The position numbers and the translations under genes are program-made. Below the pieces are notes generated by a model. That model was not told the DNA's origin. It searched no databases and was given only the letters and a program-made list of their open reading frames with translations. A DNA stretch of 64,000 bases from Olivibacter sp. SDN3 (GTDB lineage: Bacteria > Bacteroidota > Bacteroidia > Sphingobacteriales > Sphingobacteriaceae): positions 2,294,001-2,358,000 of the forward strand of contig NZ_CP060497.1 of the NCBI RefSeq assembly GCF_014334135.1, read 5' to 3'. Shown here in pieces: positions 8,836-17,676 of this stretch (positions within the stretch are counted from its first letter, which is position 1; each line of letters begins with the position of its first letter).

Positions 8836-9672
8836 ATGATTAAGTCAATATTAGTTCCTACCGATTTTTCTGAAAATGCACTTTCTGCGTTAAAGTATGC
8901 TGCTGTATTAGCAGAAAAGTTCGATTGTAAGATCCATATAGCACATGCCTACACATCTTTTCACTCTGCATTCCAGGGAGAAGAAGTTAATGAGCGCGAT
9001 AGGCAACAGGTAGAAAGTGAAGCCAAAGAAGAGATGGAGAATTTCATTCAGCGTAGTTTAGTGAACGATCAGCAAATCAACATTACGTCAAGCCTGTTTA
9101 AAGGAGATCTATTACAGGCGATTGAGCAATGGGTGCGGGAAGAACAGGCTGATCTTATTATTATGGGAACAAAGGGGGCATCGGGTTTAAGGGAAAAACT
9201 GCTCGGTAGTAATTCGTTTGATGTGGCAAAATCTTCTTCCGTCCCGGTCATTGTTGTACCTTTGGAAATAGAAAACTTCAAACTTGATCAAATTACTTTC
9301 TTTACTAATTATAGCGATTTAGACGTGCAAGTCTTAAAAAGGCTCAACACCTTATTTGGTTCAAAAGAAAGTTCATATAAACTTGTTCATATACATGAAG
9401 TAGATGATAAACCATCGAATACTGCGCTAAAAATGCTTCAGGAATGGGCTTCTTTGCTTGGTAGAAGGGTGGGGCTCGATCAGTTGTCATGGGAGTTGGT
9501 TCATGGTAAACAGAGCGTAACCTTAGTAAATGAAATTGCTGCTCGTTATCATACAGATTTAATTGCATTGAGCTTAGCTGAGAAAACATTTTTCGAACAA
9601 CTGTTCCATAAGAGCTTAACAAAGGCCGTTATTCATCAGCCTAAAACACCGGTATTGCTCGTACGATCATAA
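8836..9672 (+). CDS. Universal stress protein, tandem UspA domains
   Basis: The 278-residue protein consists of two Usp domains (about 1-145 and 146-278). The first begins MIKSILVPTDFSENALSAL and keeps the nucleotide-binding loop pattern G-x2-G-x9-G-S in GTKGASGLREKLLGSNS. The second begins ITFFTNYSDLDVQVLKRL and lacks that loop, so only the first half is likely to bind ATP. It starts 3 bp after nhaA, so translation is probably coupled and the product may act with the antiporter. The partner is inferred from position only. Confidence 0.9.
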   Translation: MIKSILVPTDFSENALSALKYAAVLAEKFDCKIHIAHAYTSFHSAFQGEEVNERDRQQVESEAKEEMENFIQRSLVNDQQINITSSLFKGDLLQAIEQWVREEQADLIIMGTKGASGLREKLLGSNSFDVAKSSSVPVIVVPLEIENFKLDQITFFTNYSDLDVQVLKRLNTLFGSKESSYKLVHIHEVDDKPSNTALKMLQEWASLLGRRVGLDQLSWELVHGKQSVTLVNEIAARYHTDLIALSLAEKTFFEQLFHKSLTKAVIHQPKTPVLLVRS

Positions 9673-9824
9673 GATTTGCCAGAACCAAGATCTTCTTCGG
9701 TGAGCCAAAAATAACGATCAAGGTGCTAGCTAACAACGCATTGATATATTTCTGGAAACACTTCATAAATCATTTGACGCTGGGAGGGGAATAATCCGGT
9801 GATATCTATATTCTTTCCGCTTTT

Positions 9825-11285
9825 TTATGCCTTTTGAAGCCCAGGTGCGGTAGCATAGAGGGCATCCTCATGGATTTGGTTGGTATCCATATCGTAAAAG
9901 ACATTCTTGGCCAATTCAAACAAATGGGCTTCCGATTCGTAAAAGTGCATCATATAACCAGCTGTATTGACGAAGATGAGGAGATCACCCACTTGTGGAA
10001 AGGTACGGAAACGCACTCGACGCTTGAGAATAAGCTCCTGCTCTAAACAATAGGAACCCACTAGGAATCCGAATGTAGGAGTATCTTTTTCTTCAGATTT
10101 TTTGGGCACGTGAATCGGGTCTAGTAGAAAATCGGCACTGGAGCTCTTTAGTTGCGTGTGGTTCATTTCCAGTCCAACAAGCAATTCGCCTCTGGTATCT
10201 TCACGCCTGAAAGCCACTCTAGCTATTGTGATGCCGCATTGGTCCAGCGCAGAGCGACCAGGCTCCATGCGCAATTCCAAGCCGCGGCGGCGGATACCTT
10301 CGGCAATAGGTCTTCCATCTGTACCCTGATGCTTGAGAATTTCCCTTAGAAAATGTTCCTTGTGAAGTGAATTATGGTACGGATATACAGTAGGCTCACC
10401 ATAGGCTTTCCCCTCAATTACGGCCATGCCAAGCGGATCGTTGAGATACGTAAGAGGAGACCGCCTGCCTTCTACGGCGTCTTTTAACGCAAGATGGAAG
10501 CTTCTCCATTCGGTTGATGATTGAAGGTAATTGACAAGGATACCACCTCCAATATCCAGAGAATTCGTATGGATGTCTTGTGTCTTTAACCTGTCAACTA
10601 ACGAAAGGCACTGCTTGATCGCCTCTACTCGCTGGGTTATCGAGTAGCCGTTTAGGTGGAAATGCAGACCATAGTAGCGGAGCCGATCGAAACGGTTTCC
10701 TGGTCCAAGCTGTGTGTGGATAAACTGTTCAGCTCCGGTTATTGGCCAGCCGAAACGGGTATGCAGGGGCTTACCTTGATCGTCAAACCCTCCGACACGC
10801 AAACAGACATGTACCTGCTTCTCCATGGCGGTGGCCAAAGATTGGAGCAGGCTACATTCATCGAGATTGTCAAGTACAACTGTCACTTCATTTGCTAATG
10901 CCAGCCTTAACAGCTGCTCGTTTTTCACTGCAGCTGTGCTAATCAAGGCATTGGGAGGGACACCGGTATCGAGGCATTGCTGCAATTCCCTGTAACTGGC
11001 CGTATCCACTCCTTCGCCGAGGCGACAGGCTTCTTTCGCAAAAGAAAGGCATTTGTTTGCCTTACGGGCAAAGTAAATTTTGTGCTGCATTCCGTATTCT
11101 TGAAATACCTCTCGGAAATACTTGAGATTTTCCTCAAATGGCCGTTTACAATGGATATTCAAGGGTGAGCCGTATCGCTCAAGCGTTTCAACTAGTATGG
11201 CGCTATTGGCTGTGAGTTGATCTATCCAGGGATGTATCCGTGGGGTGAGAGGAAAAAAACCTGTATTAGAGGTCTCAGGCTTCAT
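9825..11285 (-). CDS. PLP-dependent decarboxylase, Y4yA-like (ornithine/DAP decarboxylase superfamily)
   Basis: The 486-residue protein has the alanine-racemase-type barrel and beta domain of group III/IV decarboxylases. YFARKAN carries the PLP-binding Lys75, GLHFHLNGYS and LDIGGGI hold the phosphate, RMEPGRS is the EPGR loop, and GSYCLEQEL gives the C-terminal Cys (with Glu where Asp is usual). A long insert in the middle and the partner genes resemble Rhizobium NGR234 Y4yA, which sits beside siderophore-type genes. It is the last gene of a three-gene operon; its start overlaps the FAD gene by 11 bp. The likely role is decarboxylating an amino acid made by the SbnA-like enzyme; the substrate is not known. 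Confidence 0.75.
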   Translation of the reverse strand: MKPETSNTGFFPLTPRIHPWIDQLTANSAILVETLERYGSPLNIHCKRPFEENLKYFREVFQEYGMQHKIYFARKANKCLSFAKEACRLGEGVDTASYRELQQCLDTGVPPNALISTAAVKNEQLLRLALANEVTVVLDNLDECSLLQSLATAMEKQVHVCLRVGGFDDQGKPLHTRFGWPITGAEQFIHTQLGPGNRFDRLRYYGLHFHLNGYSITQRVEAIKQCLSLVDRLKTQDIHTNSLDIGGGILVNYLQSSTEWRSFHLALKDAVEGRRSPLTYLNDPLGMAVIEGKAYGEPTVYPYHNSLHKEHFLREILKHQGTDGRPIAEGIRRRGLELRMEPGRSALDQCGITIARVAFRREDTRGELLVGLEMNHTQLKSSSADFLLDPIHVPKKSEEKDTPTFGFLVGSYCLEQELILKRRVRFRTFPQVGDLLIFVNTAGYMMHFYESEAHLFELAKNVFYDMDTNQIHEDALYATAPGLQKA

Positions 11286-13149
11286 AATGTATGGCGTTTT
11301 GTTGTTTGATTAAATGTGTTGCAAACTGGGCCCATGGCGTTGCGAAATCGTTCCGGTCGGGTGAAAGTGAATCGTTGTCGAGGGTAAACCCTTCAGTAGG
11401 TGTGCCGTAAACGAATATCGCGGTTGCTTTGCCTGAAGAATCTACCAGTTGTCCATGAGGTGTTAATTGTACACAACCTGGACGGTATGAGCCGTTGACC
11501 ATTGGCATGGCAAACCCCTCTTTCACCAGATTTTGGTACAGCGCAGCGTGATGTGCAACGACGTTGGGTCGTGGCATGCGGGCATCGATCAACACTTTCG
11601 TGTCCAACTTTTGTCTATTGCTGCTGATCGTAAACATATTGTGTGTACGGTCGGTAGCTACATTAGGCGGTGAATCGAAGCGGAAACGAATATAGCCGGC
11701 TTTGGCCAGGCAAAGTATTTTCCGGACGTTTTCCATGGGCGGGCCGAATGCAGTGCGGCAAAATGCACCATAATACTTTTGATCAAAGAGTTCGTGTGAT
11801 TCAGCCGTGAGTTTCCCCTCCCTGTACAACTGGCCAATAATAGGGATAGCTTCTCGCCATACCGCCGCCGCCGCCATGAGTGGACTCTCTAGCTCGCCTT
11901 TCTCTGCCTCTTCCAGTGTGTGTCGCAGATAGGAGACTACGTTGGTGTGTTGATCTTCAGCATGTTGATCGATTAAACAAAACGGCTGGAAAAGTAATTT
12001 TTTAAGGGAGAATCGTTCTGTTTGTGGTATGTTGGCAATCTGTCTATCTATAAAGCTATCGGACGAAGAAAAATCCTTACTAAGCGTACGGTAGTAAGCA
12101 TGCTGGGCCTCTTTTTCCAAAACTGGCGATATAGCTTCCGGAAAATCGATACCAACGGTGCATTGTTGTAGTAGCGTGTCTGCCCATTCTTGGGTCACGA
12201 ATCGTAAATAATACCTCTGCTGTTTATTGGCAGGCCCTCTGGGTAACATAGGGAGATTGCTGCGGGAAAACGGATAGAGTGTGGCTGGTTCTTCGCCAGA
12301 AGGCATATAAGTCAATGCTCTTTCGTTTTCTTCAAACCTACCCCCACGTCCTTCTGTCAGAGCCAACACGGTGTCAACAAATGTCAGTCCCATACCCAGT
12401 ATACCTACCTTCACACCTGCTTTTATCCTGTCCAATTGCTGCACTGGATAGATGCTTGAAATGTAATGAACGTCAGAGGCATGGTCCGCAAATGTCTGCA
12501 AATCGCGGTTTTCGCTGTAATAGGAGTGACCAGTAGCGAGGAGTACACTCTGGTAGTTAAAAGGCAGTAACCACCGTGAATCTGATATACCAATACGGTA
12601 ATTTCGACCGTTTTCGGTAATCTGCGTGATCGTGGTAACCACCATGTTGACCTGTATATTGGTAGGAAGATTAGTTAAAAATAGCATTATGGTATTGGCC
12701 AAGTAATGCCCAACAAGTGCCCGAGAGGCAAAATCTAATGAGCGTACAGACTTGTTTTCTGTTTTATGGTATGCTATCCAATCTACCAGAGAAAGTGCTT
12801 GCTCCGGCTTTTCTTTGTGCAGGTTACTTTTAGAGAAGCAGTGGATCGTGCCGATGCAGTTGTTGATCAGGAGGTATTCCGGTTGGTCGGTATTGAAGTT
12901 TCTGGCAGCGCCGAAATTGTGGTCACTGTTGAACCAATGAATTTCTATTTGACGAGAGAGGTAGGTTTCCGCACGTAAGGAGTCTGCTAGCTTTTGAAGT
13001 GCGTAGAATCCCTTCGGTCCTCCACCCACTATAGCAAGGTGTATTCGGTCTGCACTGCTTTCCAACAATTGTGGAGAAATGCATCTTGTAGCGAGTTCTG
13101 TTGCCGATTCAAGGGCGCGTTGCTGTAAATGTGCGGTTTTCCAAATCAT
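11275..13149 (-). CDS. FAD/NAD(P)-binding oxidoreductase of the amino-acid biosynthetic operon
   Basis: The 624-residue protein contains a dinucleotide-binding motif near the N-terminus (AIVGGGPKGFYAL, Gly42-Gly47), an ATGHSYY flavin motif, and a second Rossmann loop (VGILGMGLTFVD). This fits the FAD-NAD(P)-binding group (PF13454-type) of proteins that accompany SbnA-like synthases and Y4yA-like decarboxylases. The start overlaps the SbnA-like stop by 4 bp (ATGA) and its end overlaps the decarboxylase start by 11 bp, so all three are translationally coupled. It may do the oxidative step that SbnB performs in staphyloferrin B synthesis; this is inference, as no SbnB homologue is present. It could instead hydroxylate an amine. 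Confidence 0.7.
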   Translation of the reverse strand: MIWKTAHLQQRALESATELATRCISPQLLESSADRIHLAIVGGGPKGFYALQKLADSLRAETYLSRQIEIHWFNSDHNFGAARNFNTDQPEYLLINNCIGTIHCFSKSNLHKEKPEQALSLVDWIAYHKTENKSVRSLDFASRALVGHYLANTIMLFLTNLPTNIQVNMVVTTITQITENGRNYRIGISDSRWLLPFNYQSVLLATGHSYYSENRDLQTFADHASDVHYISSIYPVQQLDRIKAGVKVGILGMGLTFVDTVLALTEGRGGRFEENERALTYMPSGEEPATLYPFSRSNLPMLPRGPANKQQRYYLRFVTQEWADTLLQQCTVGIDFPEAISPVLEKEAQHAYYRTLSKDFSSSDSFIDRQIANIPQTERFSLKKLLFQPFCLIDQHAEDQHTNVVSYLRHTLEEAEKGELESPLMAAAAVWREAIPIIGQLYREGKLTAESHELFDQKYYGAFCRTAFGPPMENVRKILCLAKAGYIRFRFDSPPNVATDRTHNMFTISSNRQKLDTKVLIDARMPRPNVVAHHAALYQNLVKEGFAMPMVNGSYRPGCVQLTPHGQLVDSSGKATAIFVYGTPTEGFTLDNDSLSPDRNDFATPWAQFATHLIKQQNAIHYEA

Positions 13150-14132
13150 ACGCTCACCTCCTCTGCATGCTTTAGATCACCCAAATTATTTTCCACCCAA
13201 TCGTCTGAATAAATAGTATCTAAATACCTCTCACCACGGTCGGGGAATATGCCTACCACTTGTATTTCAGGTGGAAAGCGGTGTGTCATTTCCGATATCG
13301 CGTGTACCACAGCACCGGAAGATCCTCCGGCAAGTACACTCTCTTTCTGGAGCAATAACCTACACCCTTCTACAGAGTCCCTGTCAGACACGTGTATAAC
13401 CCCATGGATGGCCGCCATATCAAGAAAATCGGATTGTCGACTGGAGCCGATACCGGGCAATTGTCTTTTACTTGGTTTATCGCCGAATATTACACTCCCT
13501 TTGGCGTCCACTGCCACAACCTTTGTCTTGCCTCCGCATTGGCGGATTTCATTGGCAAACCCCATTAGCGTTCCGCAGGTGCTCGTAGGAACGAACAGGT
13601 AATCAGGAGCTTTACCGAGATCTCGTATGATTTCTCGCCAAGTCTGTTGATGAGCTAAAGGATTTGCCGGATTATGATATTGATCAGGCCAGAAACTTCC
13701 GGGTATTTCCGCCAGCAATTCCCTTACTTTTAGGAGACGCGTATTGAGGTACCCGCCTTCTCCATCATGCGTCTCTACGAATACCAGTTTAGCCCCATAC
13801 GTATTCAGTAGTTGTACCACAGTGGCGTTCGTATGTGGGTCAACTACTAAGATGAGCTTGAGACCATGATAAAGGCACAGTTGGGCAAGACCAACACCCA
13901 TGTTCCCGGATGTAGACTCAATGATGGTGCTGCCTGTATTAATCAGGCCTTGCTTTAACGCATCGTCAATAATGTTCTCCGCAGTGCGGTCTTTTATGCT
14001 ACCCCCGGGATTAAACATTTCCATTTTTCCGTAAAAAGGGAAAGTCCAAGGGAAGAAAAGTCGCGAAAAACGTACCAGTGGGGTATTTCCGATGACGGAA
14101 AGTATCCCGGGTCTCTCGTGGTGTTTTTGCAT
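13146..14132 (-). CDS. SbnA-like PLP synthase (2,3-diaminopropionate precursor)
   Basis: The 328-residue fold-type II PLP enzyme is of the cysteine synthase family. NPGGSIKDR carries the PLP lysine (Lys47), ESTSGNMGV is the substrate loop, and FVPTSTCGTLMG is the phosphate loop with the TCGT variant seen in SbnA rather than CysK. SbnA joins O-phosphoserine and glutamate to make N-(2-amino-2-carboxyethyl)-glutamate, the precursor of 2,3-diaminopropionate. It is the first gene of the minus-strand operon; the start ATG is at 14132. Plain cysteine synthase activity is the main alternative, but the partners argue for a specialised amino-acid product. Confidence 0.78.
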   Translation of the reverse strand: MQKHHERPGILSVIGNTPLVRFSRLFFPWTFPFYGKMEMFNPGGSIKDRTAENIIDDALKQGLINTGSTIIESTSGNMGVGLAQLCLYHGLKLILVVDPHTNATVVQLLNTYGAKLVFVETHDGEGGYLNTRLLKVRELLAEIPGSFWPDQYHNPANPLAHQQTWREIIRDLGKAPDYLFVPTSTCGTLMGFANEIRQCGGKTKVVAVDAKGSVIFGDKPSKRQLPGIGSSRQSDFLDMAAIHGVIHVSDRDSVEGCRLLLQKESVLAGGSSGAVVHAISEMTHRFPPEIQVVGIFPDRGERYLDTIYSDDWVENNLGDLKHAEEVSV

Positions 14133-14376
14133 GTATGATTTTCTAGGTATTTGTATCTATTTTATATTGTCGTATCCCAAAACGTTAGCGAACTTTCCGT
14201 GTATGGATCGGCAATGCGAAAAATTTAACCGATTTTCCATCGACCTCAGCAGCCCCCGGTCTATATGCTTTCATAAAAATGAAAGGCATCTTATTTAAGA
14301 TCTTAGTATTAACAACAAGATGTATATAAATGTTTTCCTGCAGCTCAAATTGAAGCATTAGCAGTTTTTTAAAAGG

Positions 14377-14411
14377 AAAAAAGAGCGTCCATATCGGGAA
14401 AGACGCTCTTT
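14377..14411 (-). terminator. Orphan minus-strand terminator
   Basis: Stem AAAGAGCGTC/GACGCTCTTT with a 12-base loop; in the minus-strand reading it is followed by a run of six T. No intact minus-strand gene lies to its right, but a decayed gene end stops 28 bp upstream of it (see 14439-14572). Confidence 0.75.
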
Positions 14412-14438
14412 GACTTATTTTATTGCCTCGTTTTTTAT

Positions 14439-14572
14439 TCATTCTACCGGCTTCAGTTCGAGATCCTGAAAATTGAAGTTGAAATACGTAAGCGGCGATA
14501 TTGTCGGAATTGTAATGCCGACTGTTTTCCGTTTTTATTTATCACAGGTGGGAATATTATGGGCTGTGGCGT
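14439..14572 (-). pseudogene. C-terminal remnant of an unidentified protein, with frameshift
   Basis: On the minus strand a protein-like frame reads TPQPIIFPPVINKNGK. It then needs a one-base shift at the A-run at 14525-14528 to continue as TVGITIPTISPLTYFNF and QDLELKPVE, followed by a stop at 14439-14441. Upstream, the first frame is blocked by a stop at 14573-14575. No start codon is available. The properly placed terminator just behind the stop shows this was once a real gene end. I do not recognise the family; the beta-rich ending would suit a secreted carbohydrate-related protein. Confidence 0.55.
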
Positions 14573-14903
14573 TCAAGCTTCAGTCATTGCATTTGGAAAT
14601 CTATGTATTGTCTTTATAATATATTAGCAAACTCTTTAATGTCGATGAAAAAAATGACAATTAAGCTAATTTTTATAGGATAAAAAATGATTTCGATGTA
14701 GAAGCATCAGGTGAAATATTTAGTCTACTATTTTAGTAGTCTAAATGTTTGTGTGTATATTTACCTCATAAAAAATAATCTCATGATAACAGATGCTTTT
14801 CCGATTTGGCGGTTTAAATGTACAAATAGCTTGCTCGGATTGTTACCTGAACCATTAGTGAATGCGCACCGGAAAGTGCCTGATAAATCTAAAATAGAAC
14901 ATT
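14573..14903. other. AT-rich intergenic region upstream of the sulfatase
   Basis: About 330 bp of AT-rich DNA without a convincing gene. A frame running into the sulfatase start has no family-like content. The stretch probably holds the sulfatase promoter, but no clear TTTG/TAnnTTTG pair at the right spacing was found. Confidence 0.4.
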
Positions 14904-16544
14904 ATGAAACATCAATTACTGGTATTGTTAGCAGGGGCTTTGACCCTATTACCTATTAAAACGCCCTTCGCTCAGGAGAAACCCAATATCGTGGTCATTT
15001 TAGCCGATGATTTGGGCTATGCCGATCTGGGCTGTTACGGAGGTGAAATCCCCACTCCCAATCTCGATAATTTGGCAAAAAACGGGGTTCGATTCACTAA
15101 TTTTTATAATACCGCCCGTTGTTGTCCGTCCCGTGCGTCTCTTTTGACCGGGGTCTATTCACATCAGGCGGGAATTGGACATATGATGGAAGACCAAGGG
15201 GATGATCATCCCGCATATCGCGGACACTTGAATGAACAGACGGTAACGATTGCTGAAGTATTAAAAGAAGCTGGTTATTTTACTGCCATGACTGGAAAGT
15301 GGCATGTGGGACAGCCGCATGGAGTTGTACCCTGGAAGCGCGGGTTCGACCGTTCTTTGAATGCACCGGCTGGTGGATTTTATTATGGCGATTCAGAGAG
15401 AGCCGAGCTGTTTTTGAATGGTAGGCTGTTGGATAACTATTCGAAAGAACTGCCGGAAAACTGGTATTCAACCGATTTGTGGACGGATTACGGATTGCGT
15501 TTCATTGATGATGCGCTTGCCGAGGAAAAACCGTTTCTATTGTATTTAGCGCATAACGTCCCGCATTTTCCTTTGCAAGCTCCGGAAGAAGAAATTCAAA
15601 AATTTAAAGGAAAGTATTTGGAGGGATGGGAAAAGCTTCGTCAGGAGCGTTACGAAAGACAGCTGGAGTTAGGCTTGATAGACTCATCTTGGAAATTACC
15701 GCCCTTTAATCCAAATGTACCGAAATGGGATAGCCTGAGTGATCAGGAGAAAGAAAAATACGATCACATCATGGCTATTTATGCAGCCGTGATTGCCCAT
15801 CTAGACAAAAGTATAGGCGATTTAGTGGCAGGGCTAAAAGATCGTAGTGTGTTAGATAATACCGTGATTCTTTTCGTTTCGGATAACGGTGGTAATGCAG
15901 AACCCGGCGCAGAGGCGCGATATATCGGTGAAAATCCCGGTTCATCGCAATCGACGGTATTTTTAGGGCAGGGCTGGGCGGAGGCCGCCTGTACTCCCTT
16001 TTGGTCATATAAACACCATACACATGAAGGAGGGATTTCGTCTCCGGGTATTGTTTTCTGGCCTGCGGGAATCCCGGCAACCCGCAGAGGTACTTTTGAG
16101 CGACAATCTGCACATATTACCGATATTTTGGCGACATTGGTTGATTTGGGTGGTGCCAGTTATCCGGAGACATTTAAGGGTAATGCTATTCTACCTACAG
16201 AGGGCACCAGTTTAAAACCCGCTTTTTCCGGACAGCCAATCAACAGGAAAAATCCTATTTTCTGGGAACATGAAGGGAATAGGGCGGTGTTGGATGGCAG
16301 GTGGAAGTTGGTGGCTGAAAAGCCTGAAACATGGCAGCTCTATGATCTGGAAGCCGACCGTACCGAGCTTCATAACCTGATTGTAGAAGAGTCTGCAGTG
16401 GCTGCCCGTTTAAAGAAAGTCTATGAAGAATGGTCTCGGCGTGTAGAAGCTGAACCGTGGGATAAAGATGTGAAATGGTTTTACGATTATGAGAAGGCCA
16501 AAAAGGAAGCACACTCAAATCAAGTAGTAGAAAAGCTAGAATAG
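14904..16544 (+). CDS. Secreted arylsulfatase-type sulfatase (formylglycine enzyme)
   Basis: The 546-residue protein has a signal peptide (MKHQLLVLLAG to PFAQ). The sulfatase metal site ILADDLGYADLGCYG is at residues 32-46. The maturation motif CCPSRASLLTG starts at Cys73, which would be converted to formylglycine by an anaerobic or FGE-type maturase. SDNGGNAEPG supplies further metal ligands. Length and the C-terminal WELYDL-like segment (WQLYDLEADRTELHNL) fit family S1 arylsulfatases. It acts in the periplasm on sulfate esters; the substrate is not predictable. It stands alone, with a hairpin after it. Confidence 0.92.
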   Translation: MKHQLLVLLAGALTLLPIKTPFAQEKPNIVVILADDLGYADLGCYGGEIPTPNLDNLAKNGVRFTNFYNTARCCPSRASLLTGVYSHQAGIGHMMEDQGDDHPAYRGHLNEQTVTIAEVLKEAGYFTAMTGKWHVGQPHGVVPWKRGFDRSLNAPAGGFYYGDSERAELFLNGRLLDNYSKELPENWYSTDLWTDYGLRFIDDALAEEKPFLLYLAHNVPHFPLQAPEEEIQKFKGKYLEGWEKLRQERYERQLELGLIDSSWKLPPFNPNVPKWDSLSDQEKEKYDHIMAIYAAVIAHLDKSIGDLVAGLKDRSVLDNTVILFVSDNGGNAEPGAEARYIGENPGSSQSTVFLGQGWAEAACTPFWSYKHHTHEGGISSPGIVFWPAGIPATRRGTFERQSAHITDILATLVDLGGASYPETFKGNAILPTEGTSLKPAFSGQPINRKNPIFWEHEGNRAVLDGRWKLVAEKPETWQLYDLEADRTELHNLIVEESAVAARLKKVYEEWSRRVEAEPWDKDVKWFYDYEKAKKEAHSNQVVEKLE

Positions 16545-16574
16545 CGTAGCGAGATATAATATTAGATGAAATTG

Positions 16575-16601
16575 ATGGAGCCACCGAGGAGGTGGCTTCA
16601 T
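16575..16601 (+). terminator. Hairpin downstream of the sulfatase
   Basis: Stem ATGGAGCCACC/GGTGGCTTCAT with one G-T pair and a 5-base loop, 30 bp after the sulfatase stop. There is no clean T-run, so termination is probable but not certain. Confidence 0.5.
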
Positions 16602-16739
16602 TGTTCATGTGGTGTAGCAGCTGCCGGGATCAGCAGGTCTAATAGAACCTTCCATTAGAAATATCATTAGGCTTTCGGTGAGTTGCAATGGCGGTAACTG
16701 AATTATCCTTATATTAGGCCGGTCTGAAAGGTTTTTTAT

Positions 16740-17468
16740 ATGCTACTACCTATAGGAGATGATAATCGCGATCGGAAATCGTTTCCCCTCGTAAATTATA
16801 TGCTGATTATCCTGAATATTTTTGTTTTTGTATACCTTCAAGGTTTAGGTACCAATGTTCATTTCACTTTTTCTTACGCAACAATACCTGCAGAGATATT
16901 AACAGGGAAAGATGTTGTTACCGAAGACCAGTCGATCGTAGACCCCGTTTCGGGAGAAACCTTTGACATGCCTGGATTACAGCACACGGACATCCCCGTG
17001 TTTTTGACACTTATCACCGCTATCTTTATGCACGGTGGATTAGCACATCTTGGAGGTAATATGCTCTACCTCTGGATTTTTGGCGATAACCTAGAGGATA
17101 AGCTAGGGCATCTGAATTACCTCTTTTTTTATTTATTATGTGGTGTGTTGGCTGGATTAAGTCATGTTTTCAGTACTCTTTTTTTAGGTCAGGATCTATT
17201 AACACCATGTTTAGGCGCTTCCGGAGCCATTTCTGCAGTTTTAGCGGGATATGTCGTACTTTTTCCACGTAAACGGATATTTGTTTGGATATTAATCACG
17301 GTTATTGCGGTGCCTGCCTTTTTGGTAGTTGGTTTATGGTTTCTCTTTCAGTTAAGCAACGGACTTGGTGCGCTAGGTGGTGAGCAGGCAGGCGGAGTGG
17401 CTTATGCAGCGCATATTGGAGGTTTTATATTTGGTTTGTTGATAGTCAATCGCCTCAGAAAACGTTAA
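16740..17468 (+). CDS. Rhomboid-family intramembrane serine protease
   Basis: The 242-residue six-helix membrane protein has GGLAHLGGNMLYLWIFG (oxyanion His/Asn), the catalytic serine in GASGAISAVLAGY, and the catalytic histidine in AAHIGGFIFG. The N-terminus MLLPIGDDNRDRKSFPLVNY is typical of bacterial rhomboids of the YdcA type, with a roughly 70-residue first periplasmic loop. It cleaves membrane proteins within the bilayer. It is a single gene, starting 195 bp after the sulfatase. Confidence 0.92.
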   Translation: MLLPIGDDNRDRKSFPLVNYMLIILNIFVFVYLQGLGTNVHFTFSYATIPAEILTGKDVVTEDQSIVDPVSGETFDMPGLQHTDIPVFLTLITAIFMHGGLAHLGGNMLYLWIFGDNLEDKLGHLNYLFFYLLCGVLAGLSHVFSTLFLGQDLLTPCLGASGAISAVLAGYVVLFPRKRIFVWILITVIAVPAFLVVGLWFLFQLSNGLGALGGEQAGGVAYAAHIGGFIFGLLIVNRLRKR

Positions 17469-17676
17469 TAGAAAGCTAGCAAACTTCGCTGATATTAACC
17501 TTTTTTGGAATTGCGATTATAAAACCTTTATTATTATAGTATAAATTATTTTACATGGAATAACCACTTGTATTTTTATGATGTATCCGATTGATCCCCT
17601 CAAACATTTATCAAACAATAGTTGACCAGCCGATGCAGCTCCGATAGTCATTGCCGATCAACAAGATTTTGGACGG

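Noticed and set aside
14185-14442. Minus-strand 85-codon frame ahead of the SbnA-like operon
   Set aside because: It runs straight through the strong terminator at 14377-14411. The last part (KAYRPGAAEVDGKSVKFFAL) looks somewhat protein-like, but there is no family match or clear start.
14711-14959. Plus-strand frame overlapping the sulfatase start
   Set aside because: Overlaps the signal peptide of a well supported gene in another frame and has no family features.
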